Below, in pieces: positions 12,101 to 27,100 of a DNA stretch of 64,000 nt. The translations under genes were made by a program, and so were the position numbers. Source of the DNA: Unio delphinus (taxonomy: Eukaryota; Mollusca; Bivalvia; Unionida; Unionidae); contig JAQISU010000096.1 in the NCBI GenBank assembly GCA_029339505.1, forward strand, positions 1,230,501 to 1,294,500, in the 5' to 3' direction. Below the pieces are notes generated by a model that did not search any database, was not told the DNA's origin, and saw nothing but the letters and a program-made list of their open reading frames with translations. Position 1 is the stretch's first letter. Every line of letters starts with the position of its first letter.

Positions 12101-15100
12101 TATATGATCTATTCCTGTTGAAACATTTAAATGGTGATGAGATCATTTTTATTTTATTCACATTTCTGTGTTTTAGGGATGTTTTTTTATTTTGAGAGAA
12201 CTTTCACACATTATAGGCTGTATTATGCTACCACATCAATGACATGGCCTTCTTCATACACAAGACAAATGAAAGGTGATAAGGACTTTTCAAGAGAAGA
12301 GAAAAGCTCCATTTTAATTTTTTTGTGTTTGAGTCATTCCTTAAAAAAGAAATGAGACTGTTTGAAGAAAAATACAAATGTATTCATATTAGAAAGAGAG
12401 AAAGAGTTGTATTGTTAAATAGTGATGGTCATATGAGTATATTAAATGTTCTATTCATTGTTAAATAGTGATGGTCATATGAGTATATTAAATGTTCTAT
12501 TCATTGTTAAATAGTGATGGTCATATGAGTATATTAAATGTTCTATTCATTGTTAAATAGTGATGGTCATATGAGTATATTAAATGTTCTTTTCATTTTC
12601 AGATCCATGTTTATGGAGATATAGATGCTCTGTATAGAAAGAAAGAGAATGCTGTCTATATATCTAATCACCAGTGTACAGGTGAGAAATGTACTGTCAG
12701 ATATTACTGAAATTTTTTTAAAACTATGTTAAACATAGAAATAACAAACACACACTGTCAGATATACAGTGTCAGAATTGGTTCATAGCATTTAATGTAT
12801 ACTACTGCAAAGACATTAAGGTCCATTTCGAGAAATGAAGCCCCACCATTATTAGAGTTGTACCTATGTCACTTCTTGCTGATTAAGCAGATACAGCGTA
12901 TGGCCTATTATTAAAATTGCCGATACCGATTATGAGACAGATTATTTCATTATCACAGTATATATACTCACGTATAAGCTTAATAATTTACGAAAAAAAT
13001 AAAGGCCTGGAAGAGGGGGGGTGTCGGCTTATCCACGGGCCAATGTCTAAACTTTGCCGTTTTTAGGTCTTTTTGTTGACTACTGTAACGATTATAAATC
13101 TTGGAACATGAAACAATTGTTTCCGTGTCTTAAGATATAGGTATGTTAAAAATGTAACTTTTGGTGACCTGACAATTATTAAACTGTTATAAAATACTAT
13201 CATTGATTTTGTTATTATTTTGCATGTGCATATTTTCTGATTTCTCCAACATGAAATTAAATAAAGGTAAATACAGACTTCATAATTCTTGGGCCAGGGA
13301 GACCATGTACTATAATGTACAGTACTTACACAGTGCAAAGTGTGCATAGCGTCACTTAAATCCATATTTATTCCCAAGCATATTGAATGCAGATTTTGCT
13401 TTATTTGTTGTTTTGACCAAATTGCATTCTTCAAGATAACATTTCAGATAGTTCTTAATAGCTGTTTCATTTACAATGAATCACCTCTCACGAGTTACTC
13501 ATTTTCAATGATAAAAGCGATCCTACAAATTGAAGCAATATGTTTAAAAAGGTACGCACTTTTGATTGTACAGGGCACATAACCATCATAATTTACCTGC
13601 TCACGAAGAGGGGTAATAAAAAAAGCTAAAATTCTCATTTAGATTGACTAATATCAAGATCAATCAGTTTTAGTTTTGTCTTTTGGCTGAACAAACATCA
13701 TAACTTTCCACTCATTGGAAAGCTTGATATTTCGGCGTCTCCTTTGCTGACAGTTGGCGAATTTCTCTATAGTTTTGTGACAGCAGTACAGGCCAGTTAA
13801 TCATTAAAATGCCTGAAACTGGCTTGTGACAAGAGGAATTTTTAACGCTAACTATACCAGTACATTGATGCAGAGGCATAGCTAGAGTGTTTGGAGCCTG
13901 GGGACAAGATTCATTTTTACGTTCCCAGGTTCTTCCTCCACCAATAATACTGGCCGCCATGTATACCGATCGTGTGCTGAAAAATGACGTTAAACTCTAC
14001 AACAACAGCTACAACAACAACATTTAATGATGGTGATTAACATTGGTATATACGGTCTAAAAATGCCAGATGTTAACTTGTGTAAGTTTCTTTCGTAGGA
14101 ATGGTGCTGTAGCATTGGAGTTGAGCATTTTTGTTCTGGTTTATTTTTAATTTTTGGATTGATGCATAGGTAAAAAAAAAATCATTAAATTACATGAATA
14201 ATGTTTAAACTTAACATTCTATTTAGTGAAGATGCGAATTCTTTATAGAAAAGTAATTATATCGTTACAACAATAATTCACAGGTGATGCAACAGAACAT
14301 GTTGGACTTTTATTGTTTAGAAGAAAATGAAAATCGAGGACATAATGTAACAATTGGGAGTTCTCAGCAAAAATCATTGGTAGTTTGTAGCAAGTGTGTT
14401 AAAACAGTAGTTACTTTTAGGAATATATTGTCTTTCAATTAATCCCCAAATCAAATGTTTATTCCTTAGTTTCCACTATTTAATTCTGTTTTAAAATTCA
14501 AGCCATGTCAAGATGAATCTTATAATTGAAATTATATTTTGGAAATTTATTTGCATCGGCACCGATTATTTCTGCCGATACCGATTATACTGATTGTTCT
14601 AATAATCGGCCCAATTATGAGTACAGGCGATTAATCGGTACAGCTGTAACTATTATGGTATTACCCTCCTACATGTGATTGTATTTTACTGCAAAGAAGT
14701 TAAGACCTGTTTTGAGCAATCAATCCCTACCCCTCCTATTTTTTCTTTTTGTGTTTAGTATTTAAATATGCAGTCCCTTGCCAGAGGATACATTGAGTTA
14801 ATTACATCACATGATTTGGTGGCTTCTGCAGTGATGAACAAAGACAAATATTTTGTAAAAGTGTTTACCTTAGTCAGGGACAAAAAAGGGGAATAAGACT
14901 GGAAGCTGAACATTCTTGGCAGATGAGATAAAAAAATAAACAAATTTGGCTGATTTTCATTATGGTTCTTATCACACACAAACAATCAAAAAGGTAATGA
15001 TGGCACAAACGAATGCACACCACCCACTCGTTATTAACTCGAGGTGGTTGGCATTGTGCTGAAATGATAGTTATGAGCTAAAGAAGTGAACACATAGCAA

Positions 15101-18100
15101 TAGGTTATTTGAAATGTATTGCCTCGTGCATTAAAGGGGTTGTCGTCTAAAAGAAATCATCATGCAGTAAAGGGGTTGGTGTCAAAAGGCATAATATGCA
15201 GTAAAGGGGTTGACATCAAAAGGCATCATCAGTAAAGGGGTTGGTGTCAAAAGGCATCATCATGCATTAAAGGGGTTGACTTCAAAAGGCATTATCATGC
15301 AGTAAAGAGTTAATGTCCTGCTTGCTCATCAGCTTAGCAGTGTTGATGCTCATTAGTATCTGAAGTGTGTTTCTTTATGCAGTTTCTCTTTACACTTTTG
15401 ATAATGTACACAAGTACAGTAAAACCTGTTATGAGAGACCACCCCTTCTGCCAACCAAAAGCAGTCTCTCAATACAGGTGGTCTCTTATAAGAGGTGTGT
15501 GAAAATGGACTGGTTTCCAGGGTCAGAAAGTTAGCATTGGTGAGGATGAAAAAATACCCACACTCACTTTACATGTATCATATCCTTTATTCAAAAATCT
15601 TGTTAAATAGTGTATTCATTCCTCACAAAATAACTTTATATAATAAAGATATACATCTATCATAAACTGCACAGTTAGCTATGATATATATTTAACAGCG
15701 ATCCATGGAAATAATTCTGTTTGTTTTTATTTATTTTTTCAGTGGACTGGGTGATAGCAGTGATGCTGGCATCACAACAAGGTTCCTTGGGCTCCATTCG
15801 GTTTGTGCTGAAAGATGGCCTTCGCTTCTTTCCACTCTATGGGTTTTATTTCAAACAGGTTTTACTTTTTAAGCCATGATATTCATAAATATTTTTTTTT
15901 TTTTTTGTTAATATAGAATAACCCATGTATAGCAAAAAAGCCAATAGTATCTTATTGTTTTGTTTCTTTATTTGAAAGTCTTCAAATCTTGGAAGAATTT
16001 GATTGTTTTGTTGTTTTTAACTGTATTTTTGACACATTATTGACTGTCTCATGAAGAGGAAATGGAAGTAATGTTACCTTCCCTAGGATAGATTTAAGTA
16101 GCCAACCTTGACCAAACTTGGCTTTATACCTGGCAGGTATTAAACCATTATACATTTTGAAATGTACACACTCACTTCTCCTTATACCTGGCAGGTATTA
16201 AACCTTTATGCATTTTGAAATATACACACTCACTTCTCCCTATATTCCCCCCAACTTTGTTCTATTTTGGTTGGAAAAGTTGCTTCAGTCCAAAATTTGA
16301 GTCCAGGGTAGACGTTGAATTTTTTAAATAGTTACTGGTTTGCTCTGAAAATTTGTTGGTTTCGGGTTCATGGAGGGAGCAGTTAACATACCTTATGTCA
16401 CTCAAACCTTATATGTCACACAAGCCAAATACCTTTAAGATGTAGACCAGTGCTGTTGCTGTAAACGAATTCCCAGGATTTACAAGTGCACTGGCAGCTT
16501 GTCAGAGATTTAAATGGCTGTGGCCTGTTCAACTGGTACTTTTTGTTATACACTGTTTATAATTTTCTACTAGTTTTCATTAAAATTTTAATATTCACTA
16601 ACAAAACGTATCACTAATTTGAATGGGATGAAGAAAAAAAATTATGTGTCCAGCTTAACTCAGACGACAGTTTAGTTGTGAACACTAGTTGGCGTGTTGT
16701 AATTTAGTACTTCTGACCACCTGCTATAACTGTTTCAGGTATTTAATTTTAATTGCAGTAAAAAAGATATATTTTTAATTGAAAATTTTGAAAATCATCT
16801 TGCTGTTCTGTGGTATACTGCATACCCAGTGGATCCATTAAGGCAGTCTGTTTATTTTGCCACAATTTCAGTCCAGGCAATTCGTAAGCCAACCACATTG
16901 CTACCTGCCCAGTACACTTTCTATCTGGTTTATTAGTTACTCACTGCATATTCATTGAGCAGACATGGTACCACACACAGAGACTGCCTTTGTATGCTGT
17001 TGGTTATATTTTACATGCACATAAAATGAGTGCCAAAGGAGAGCAATACACAGTGTTGGCATTGACTACCTTGATCAGTAAGTTTAATCCATCCCAGTGA
17101 CAGTGTACCAGGTGCAGCTCTGTAAATTGGTTGTAGTGGAAATTTATGGAGTTTTGCAATTGTCTTGGATGCTTACTGCCATTGTCTTGAAGCATAATGG
17201 GTTTGGGCTTTACTAGACTGGAAGATGATGATAAACATCCCTCCTTTAGTATACTGCTACAGTCAGCATAGTTTAAAGAGATCTCCAATTGTTTGTTTGT
17301 AAAGATCCAGGACCATGGAAACTTTAAGGCTTTTCTTTTCTGAAAGCCAACTACCATTGTTGACCTTGTTACACTGGTACTATGCGCATTTGAGATAATT
17401 ATACAGAGTTACTGACCTTGGACAGTCATGGTTAACATGGAAACCCTATTGTTTAATTGAGAAATTTGAATATTGTCATTGCCACCTTCAGGTTAGTGCA
17501 GAATTCAGTGAAATCTTTACTGCTTCGTAAGGCATCACTGGTGATTTTTATGTTCTTTGATGAAAAGTCAGGCAGTTGATCTGGTGAGACGAGAAGCATG
17601 CCTCTGCTTGTCTTTGTTGAAGACAACATCATGCCTTGGCTCTTTGTTCCATGCCTATTGGTATGCTATTGCTGCTCAGTGATATAGTTGAAGATAGATG
17701 GAAAGAAGCATTACAAGAATTGTCTCAGCTATGTTTCTACCCACCTCTAGTTACAGCATTCAGGCTGAATCAGTTTCAGGCACAATGTGGAGATGGTCAT
17801 AGGCAAAAAGAGGTCAAACAGTGCCCAATAACAACATCTCTGGATGTAGTTCAGTAAAGAAAACAGGAAATTTTTTGCAAGGTTTCAACTTCACTAAACA
17901 TTTTTTTCTGGTCATGTTTGGATCAACATTGACATCAAAATATTTTTGTAGGAGGAGGTGGTTATGTTACTCTACAAGCGAGCTGCAGAGAAAGTTTGCA
18001 ATTAGAGCTCTTTGGGATTTAATTACAGGCTCTTTCTGGTACTCGAGGTAAATATGGGCCGTTCATTGCTGTCTTTCTGGTTTTCCGTAAACATGGATGA

Positions 18101-21100
18101 TCTAACCAGTACACATTTTCATGTCCATATCCATCCGGCTTTCTCGTGTTAGGAAAGTTATTTATCCTTCATGTATGGAATCCAACCAGTCTTTCTCTTT
18201 AATTTCCTCTTCATATTACCTCTTAGAATGGTAATATAATTGGGGGAATGTATTCAATGGAGGAATTACCTTTTTTTTCTTAGGAAAATTTTGTTTCACT
18301 GAGAATACTTGCACAGTCACGTTCCATTTTAAACCCTCAAATACATCACTGTAAATCCAAGCATCCATGTGGCTGTATGACTTAGTTTCAACTGTTAAAC
18401 ATCTGGTTGATGCATAGATACCAAGCAGTAAGGGAGGTAATGGGTAAGAGTTTCTTCCCTTTGTTTATGGTCTTATTAGGCTTTGAGAAGGCTGGATTTG
18501 AGTAGTGGGATTTAAATTTATTTTTAAAAAATTACCTTTCCGAGCATGAGGTTTTCAACCATATGTGGTACATGTTTCAGGCTTGTTGCCAAGTAATGCC
18601 TTTTCAAACTTTGTCCACATTCGATATTTTCTGTTTTACTCTAGCATTGTGTATAAATTGGGCATGATAGACCATAAGGCATTAACGTAAGTACAGTGGT
18701 CACACTCTTGAGCAGTACCTCAGATCACCAGCCTTCTGCTTTATGCATCTAGAATTGCTTGACACAGATGACAGTGGCTGGCATATTAGTTAAACAACTG
18801 GAAAATGTACCCCAGAAATCTTGTCAATTCAAACAAATTCATATTGTCATCGGTTCCAATATGCTGAGAAAGGACCTAACATTAATACATACAAAGAGGT
18901 ACTCTGACGATCCTTCCTGCTGTGTTTTCTTAGATGTTGGGTTTTATTTCTTTGATAATTATCCACTCCAGTCACTTGAAAATACACTGTTTAATACGTA
19001 CAAAGTGTCAATGATGGAATAAGCCGTTGCAAAAAGTTCAAAATGTTCTTTCATTACTGCAGAGAACTGTGATGTCAAAAGGTTTAAATAATCCGTTAGT
19101 TTTGCATTAGTGGGGACAGAGAATTTTTGTTAATTCTAGTTGAGATGTTTATACGTCGATTTTATTGAAATTTTTCACCACATTAATGATTATTCATAAA
19201 TATTTCAAATAACAGTAATATATGTTTGTTTGTTTTTACATTGATTCCAAAACAAGAATATGATATTTAAATGAGCATGTTATGTATTTAAAATTTGTTT
19301 GCACTGTTCCTATTTAAATGCAATTATTACTCTCATCTGTGTTGATCCCTCTCTTGAAAGTACACCCATCAATGATGCCACTGTCCTGCTGCAACAAAGG
19401 TTGGCTGTATAAGCAGGGAACCATCACAGAATAACATTAGAGTGTGTTGGAACATAGGTTAGTTTCAGTAAGAGTTGTACATAAGTTGGGGATTGTGGGA
19501 TATCTCTATCTTTTGTTATTCAAGTAAATTTATTGAATTTTAATCTCATCATAATAAGTGCACACTGGCATGATATAAAAAACATGGTCATCATATATGT
19601 ATGATTAACTAACTAGAAGAGTTAACTCCATTTGTCATTGACGGAAGCTGTCCACTTTGGTGGTGTATTGTCTCTCCCAATATGGTCATAGTGAATGAAA
19701 CATTTGAAGATTTGCTTTTTGAGACTGATTTATGGGGTCTAGGAATTTAGTAAATGAATCTCAGCCTTGAAAACATATACTTGTCCTGGAATGTTCAATA
19801 TTAAAATCATCATATCATAATTTTATAGTACCATAAAATATTTATATCATTACAGCTAAATGTTATGTGTGATCTCTCACAAGTATTTAATGTGCTCTCT
19901 ATTAGCAAATTCATTAACAATGTTTATAATCCAAGCATTGCATTAATATTTCTTTTGAGTTGGTTCCACTTGATATCCTCCTAGCTGCTGAGAAATTATC
20001 ACTTTCAGGAATGATGGCTTTCTTTGAAGGATTGTCAAAAAGCACCATATGTTTGGATGGTCAGCAGCAACAGCAGCTTGCATTTTTCAATGCCAACCTT
20101 CAATGCTGTTGTTAGTACTATGCTGTTGTTAGTACTAGGTAATTCATTTTAAACATGGCTGTGTACACTCCAAACTTGAGGAACAAAGACAGGATCAGCT
20201 TTCTAAATGATGCTAATAGCAAGGGAGGGGGTAATGACCTGTTTCCGATATGTCATAGTTATCAAGAAACATCAGACATGCATAGCGATGACTCTCAAGA
20301 AAATCATTAATTACAATGCATGTTTTTACCTGCCACATCCCACCTTTCAGCCATACTGGGATTGAGAAACTAACATACACTCAGTAAGGGATATTTTTGT
20401 GAGTTATGATCAAGAGGAATGGTTAATTGGGTATGTTTTGGTAATATGAAGTGTATACATTTTCCATAATAGAAAACGTATTAGAAAGTCAAGAATGTCT
20501 ATCTTTTTTTTCAGCATAGCTGTATATTTGTGAAGAGGAGTGGAAAGTTTAAACCTGAAAATGCTAAGAGAGACATTGCCAAACTTAAAAAAAACCAGTT
20601 GCCAGTAAGAATTACTTTTTTGATTATAGTGCTAATGATGACATTGATTATGATTTTTAACATAGCTTTAAAAAAATTCACGATGTCTGCAATGAGGCAG
20701 TTTATAGTGCTGTCTAGCACTGGGGCATCATGCTGCAGACATGTAGCATGATGTCCCACCCAGTCACATTATCCTGACACCAGGCTGACCAGTCCTAACA
20801 CTAACTCTCTTAATGCTGAGTGCCAAGCGAGGCAGCTGTTAGTATCATTTTTGTAAGTCTTTGGTATGACTCGGCCGGGGTTCGAACCCGCAGCATATGC
20901 TGTAACCACTAGGCCACTGGAGCGGTTGACAACATTGTAAGCAGCTTGTTATTGATGGATTTTCCTCATACCTAATTTTTAATTTAGACAATTCATTTGG
21001 TCACATGCATGATTGCCAATTTGACTTTATGGTCAGGGTTACACATTTTATAGCATGGGCTGAAAATGTAAGCACTGACCTTGTTACCTTTATAGATTCT

Positions 21101-24100
21101 GTCATGTATATACATTATACAGATGTAATGCTAAGGTGTGATTTGGACAGAATATTTGTCCATTTCCAGTAAATTTTACTTTAGATTGCTGGAAAAGCAC
21201 GGTCTTTGACAGTTTGGGAAAAATGGGGTAGCATTTGCAAGGTTTTGAAAGTTTGGGAAAATTAAGCAGATTACCATGAAGTCTTTAAAAGTCTTTGAAA
21301 ATTTAAATAAACCCAAACATTTTAATTTCTGTTCAGAGAACAATTTATTTTGTATTAAATCTGATGCTTAAGTTACATCTTTCTGAAATAACAATGAATG
21401 TTAACCTATCTTCATTATAAAGCAATTTTAGGAAATTAATTTTAGTTTGAAATTAATCTTTAAACAATATTGTGGTATTTTGCATTCGTTTTCTCATATA
21501 ACATAACTTGTATGCAAAATGTTAGCAAAAATAGGTATTGGAAATCTGTGTCTTTGAAAGTTTGGGAAAAGTCTCTGAATTTGTAATTAAGAATTCTGTA
21601 TGAACCCTGTTAAGATTTTGCATGGCTTTTAGTTCTAAAACTTTTAACAATGGTGGAAAAGTTATTTACATTAAACATTTTGACTTATTTTGTATCGTAG
21701 GTTGCCTATTGTGAAGTATAATTTGACTTCAAACCAAATAGCATGTGTGATAATGTAGGAAGTGATTAAAATTCCAGCCTTTTTAAAACCCAATACAGAA
21801 TCTGTAAAGAAGCTTTGGGACTAAAAGCTATAAAGAGATTTATGTATTTTATATATTAAAAATATTTCACCTGAAGATGTAGTAGGTTGAACTGATTTAA
21901 TTGTGAATAGAGTTAGTACACTAAATATGGGAAGAGTTGCCTATTTATTTTTCAGTTATATTACCCACTCATAATGGTCACGGTGATCTAGTTTTTACTT
22001 TACTAGCAGGATCTCATTATTTGTGTTTATGATTATCAATGATTCATCCAAGCTTGACCTGTATACATTCTACACAACTGAGACGGCCCTTTCGGAAGTA
22101 GTAATAATTACATTCATTCAACAGAAAACTTGCCATATTAATAACTATACATTTTATATTATGATAGGTCATCAGGTGTATTTTACTTTGTGAATGGGTT
22201 TAGGAATCTGGTGGCTAGACTGATTGTTGCATGCTTTTCACTTTTCATATAAGGTCTCACCTGTTGCATACATGCCAACCATTCTGCTTTTGGCGTTATC
22301 ATTATGCTTTTTTTCACTAAATTATGTGTTACGCATTAACGTATATGGATTACGCCTTTTCGGTATATCCGCCTTCCCAAAAAAAAATTCTCTTTTTTTA
22401 TTAACATCCCATTAATCCCAGACCATATTTTAGAAAAGACAGCTTCTACGTAACTACAATATAAGAGTACACTTGTCCGTGTACTTGCATGCATTTTCCT
22501 AACAGTATCGTGTTCTATTTATAGCAAACCTTGTTCTACTTTCAAACTTTCGACCTCAAATTCTATTTATAGCATCTGTATGGCTTAGTGAGGAGAGAAC
22601 AGACTGGTTTTCTAATTTTAATCTTTACGCGCATATTCTTTGTTCTAATTTAATATTCAGTGCAGAACCAGCCTAAAGGTATTTGGCACTAAAAGGTATA
22701 TTTTATTTTAGTTGATGCATATATGTGAGCAAAAGTATCTTCTTTAAAAAATATCACAGAAGGATTAGAAAAAGGGAAGAAAAAAAAATGAAACAAAAAA
22801 TAAAAGAATCCTCTAAATATGAAGACACATGTGCAGCATCACATGACATCTATTTCGGGCCGTGTAGAAAGAATTTTAATATTTGGCGCTAAAAGTCTTA
22901 AGATGGATTCTAGACTATGTGTGTGTAAAGCTAAAAGTGCTACATATGAAAACATGAAATAGTAAAGGATGTTTTTTTAAAGACGAGTGGGGCAAATAAA
23001 TCATTGTTTATTGAAATTTTAGCTTGTTATATGTGGATAATGCTTTTTCTCCTTCAAATACGTTTCCCGATCACATTAACGTTAGGGATATAAGCCTGCT
23101 ACCTCATGAATCGAGCCCTACTAAAAGATGAAAAATCGTCTTTTCTGTCTATTTCCTATAGACAACGGGCAATAACTCTTGCCCCTTACCTCCCCTTGCC
23201 ACCGCCATGTGTCACGGATAACACGTACATTATAACCTCCGAACAATCCAAGCCATCTTTTTGTTAAATTGGACTATCCGAAGTTTCATTTGGATTTATT
23301 GTGTTGGACAATCATTATTAAACAGGTTGTATACATTATTTTTACAATTTGTTGAAAATTTGAGTGACTTTGTTGTCATTTACGAGTTAACACGACACTG
23401 AATAATTTCGCTTACTCCATTAGTAATGGTTGTGGTATTAGCGAATTAATAACATGTTGAATTGCTAATTTGTGCTTTGTTTTATCTTCTTTTGTCGTTT
23501 CAGTAGAAATGTCAACCAGATGCATGAAATGCAAAAATTTCAAACAAAAGAAGACGACCATCTTGTATTGTATGTACCATGTATACATCATCTATACCAT
23601 GCAGCAGTGTAATATGTGGACAGAGCCAATGTGGGCTGATGTAGACCAGAAGGCAGCAAAAGGGAGAGATAGATGGAATAGGTCAGAGACAGATAGCATT
23701 GCTGTCCTCAGTATAAATCCGAAGTCAGCTTCCATTGCAAATCTTGTGGGGGACGTTGGGATCACCCCCCACCAAAAGTTCGTCATGTGCAAACATCAGC
23801 CACAGTAACATCAGCAGCAATGGAGGAAAATAATGTTGACATGGTACAACAGTCCGCCTTTGAACAGATGCGTTGTTTGGTCCAGGAAACTACGATGCAG
23901 CTATTGACATCAGGCCAGATATTACCTCTTTGTGAGAGTGTTCCACCAATTTTAGGCTGCCCAGTGGGCGTAAGTACCCCCGCATGGCCTTCAGGTCTGT
24001 AAGTCAGGGCGCATGTTTTTTTTTTACCAGATCCATTGGATCTATTTCATTATACAACCTCGATGACACCGGCCGTCCAGCCATCCCAGGATGGGGACCT

Positions 24101-27100
24101 TATTGCTATACCGGTCCGACCAACTATGATTTATTGGGATTTTAGTGACAAATCCGTCTGTCAAGCTGTACCGTCTGTCAAGCTGTACCGCTGGCAACAT
24201 ACCAATACTACGACAGAGGTTTTAGTGAGAAATCTGTCCGTCCAGCCAGGCCATTGGAGCGGCTGGTACTGGTGATAGCCGGACCATCATCGACATTAAG
24301 GCGGACCACGCGCCATACAAACCAGCCGGCAGTGCTGTCCCAGTATGGGGACCTTATTGCTAAAACAGTCTGACCAGCTATGATTTACGGGGATTTTAGT
24401 GACAAAATCCATCCGTCAAGCTGTACTGGCAGCAACATATCAATACTATGACGGAGATTTTAGTGAGAAATCTGTCCATCCAGCCAGGTTATTGGAGCGG
24501 CCGACATTCAGGCCGACCATATGCCAGACAAACCAGCGGGCAGTGCCGGCCGGCCAGATGTTCATGGCTTCTCCACAAGGGAGAATTAGTGAAATTGTCA
24601 AGGATGACGGAATTGCATCATCTATGCCACCTGGTATGTTCTGTCCAGAGATGCAAGCTGTACCAGAACACGACTCGGCACACAGTGAGTGTGACAAAAC
24701 TCTTGCTAATCAGCCGTAGACAGATCCAACCATGGAACTGACTGAGTTTAGCTTCAAGGCCGCAGTGGAAGAAATTTATAGGGTGTTGGCATATTTAGAA
24801 TGCCCTGCACCTCCTACCGCCATTCAAGACTACAAAGTTAAGGCATCTGTAGATCTTGACTGGGAGGAAGAGACGACATCCTTCCTTCCCCAGTTGGCAA
24901 AATTCAGAAAGCCAAGTGCCAGCGACGTTCTTGTGTCGCTGGTACAAAACTCACTTAGACGCCTTCAGTAGTGATCTCCAATGCCATGTCAAAGCTAGTC
25001 CGAAACGTAATTGCTACATCTTTAATGTTAGACTTGGCTTCGCTAGCCATTTTCCGACTTGCAGGAAATTCCGGCAATGACCACGCTTGGGAAGCAACGG
25101 CCCAGATTAATAGAGTTATTAATAGGGCAGCTCACCATTCCATGGCCAATGCATTGACTGCTTCTGCCAACTTAGACCTGATACGATGTGACGCATGTCG
25201 CGGTCCATGTTGCTCAAGCCCCATCCTACTCTGGTCTCTGTTTGGATCACCTTTACTCTTTGGGGGAAAAATTGAAGAAGTTCGGAGGCAGGCAGCTCAG
25301 GAACTGCCCCTCCAACTCGCCGTCCAATCTTTGCAGGTGTTTTGAAACAATCAGCCTCTGCCACAGCGGAGGGATGATAGGCAGACCAGGGAAAAAGGAT
25401 CCATACAATCAAATGTGCAGTATATATCCCAACCCAATGCCGGGAAACAACAGTCTAATCAAGCTAGGAGGCAACCATACAGAGGCAGCAAGAACCCAAG
25501 TTTCTCCGCCTTCAAGCCTCCTAACTCTAGACGTTGACATATCCTCTCCCACCGCCCGTGGACAGTTTACCTGTGGGCGGCCGCCTCCTGCAATTTCAGG
25601 ACCACTGGACCACTTTATTTCCTCAGAACAATTGGGTGATCCAGGTCATTTCGGAGGGGCTTCGGATTTCATTTATCCATAACCCTCCCCAGTCCTCCTC
25701 TTCACTCTTCACGAACATACCGTCAGATTGGGAGAAGGATGCCTTTCTACACCAAAAAAACCCCACAATCACCGGGATTTTATTCCAGGCTGTTTTTTAT
25801 CCAAAGGCCGTTTACCAACCTGAGACGCCTCAACCAATACATTTTACAACTGAAATTCAATATGGCGACTGCAAGGTAAATCCGTGTTTCCATCCGACGG
25901 GATGGGTATGCCATTAGTCTAGATATGACCGACGCATATTTTCACATCCATATCCACCCCCTGTCACAGAAATTCTGTTTTGCTTACCGCGACTCAGTTT
26001 ATCAGTTCCAGGTCCTACCTTTTGGCCTCAACATCAGCCCTTGGGCTTTTACCAAGGTCATGGATTGCATTGTCACCCTGTTCCGCTTGACTTCATCTAT
26101 AGTGACGGCAGTGTACTTGAACGACATCCTCCAGAAACATATGGTAAGTTCTACTCTGCTCGAAGGCAGAAATGATCATGTATCACTTTTAGATCTAAGC
26201 TTTCTCGTGAACTTGGAAAAGTTTGATCTCTGTCTATCCCAGCGTTTTGGTCCATCTGGGTATGGAGTTTCTCACCTATCTAAATCTGGTAAGACTTCCT
26301 CGTGTTTGAGATCATCCAGATCGTTGAACTCGTCGAGTCAGTTTCCAACAGGATGTGCATTTCAGTGAGAGAGCTCTTGCAACTCCTCGGATTATTCAAT
26401 GCGGCGGCGGACTTGATCCTGCTCAGCCGTCTTTTTATGTGCACCTCACAAATGAAGTTACTAGCACAATGGCGCCCTTTTTTCAAGTCCCCTCAATCAC
26501 ACAATAATGATCACGCCCGAGATATGATCATTCTTGCGTCAGTGGCACAACCCCGGTTGACTATCCACAGGGATTTCTCTGGAGATACCCAAAGATGAGA
26601 TAACGGTATGTACCGCCACCAGTACCTACGGTTGGGGTGCCCACCTGTTGCCAGACTTCGATACCATCAGCGGCACGTGGGGGCCAGGGGAGAGCCCTCT
26701 CCACATCCTTTCAGAAATGAAGGCTGTCATCAATGCCTTTTAGTTCTGGAAGGATCAACTCTTAGGCAAAACTGTCCTCATTATGTAAGACAACTCTGTG
26801 GTGGTGACTTGCCTCCTCAAACAAGTGGCCACCAAATCACCAGACCTGTGCAATCTGATCTGGCATTTTCTACGTTGGTGCGACAATCTCCACATCAATG
26901 TACAAATCAGACACATTCCTGGCAGACTCAATGTCTTGGCTGACACTCTATCCAGGAAAGGTCAAGTCATTCACACAGAATGGTCACTCCATCAATCTGT
27001 CTTTTTTTGGATCTGCACACTTTGGGGGCATCCGATGATCGATCTTTTTGCGACAAGGTGGAATCGCAAGTTGTCCACCTTCGTCTCTCCGTTTCCAGGC

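Noticed and set aside
15415..15500. Complete MITE at this site
   Set aside because: Only the left end and part of the body match the 47508 element; no right terminus or second TA could be placed.
24446..24697. Minus-strand frames within DIRS copy 1 gag
   Set aside because: They overlap plus-strand gag blocks conserved in copy 2 and have no support of their own.
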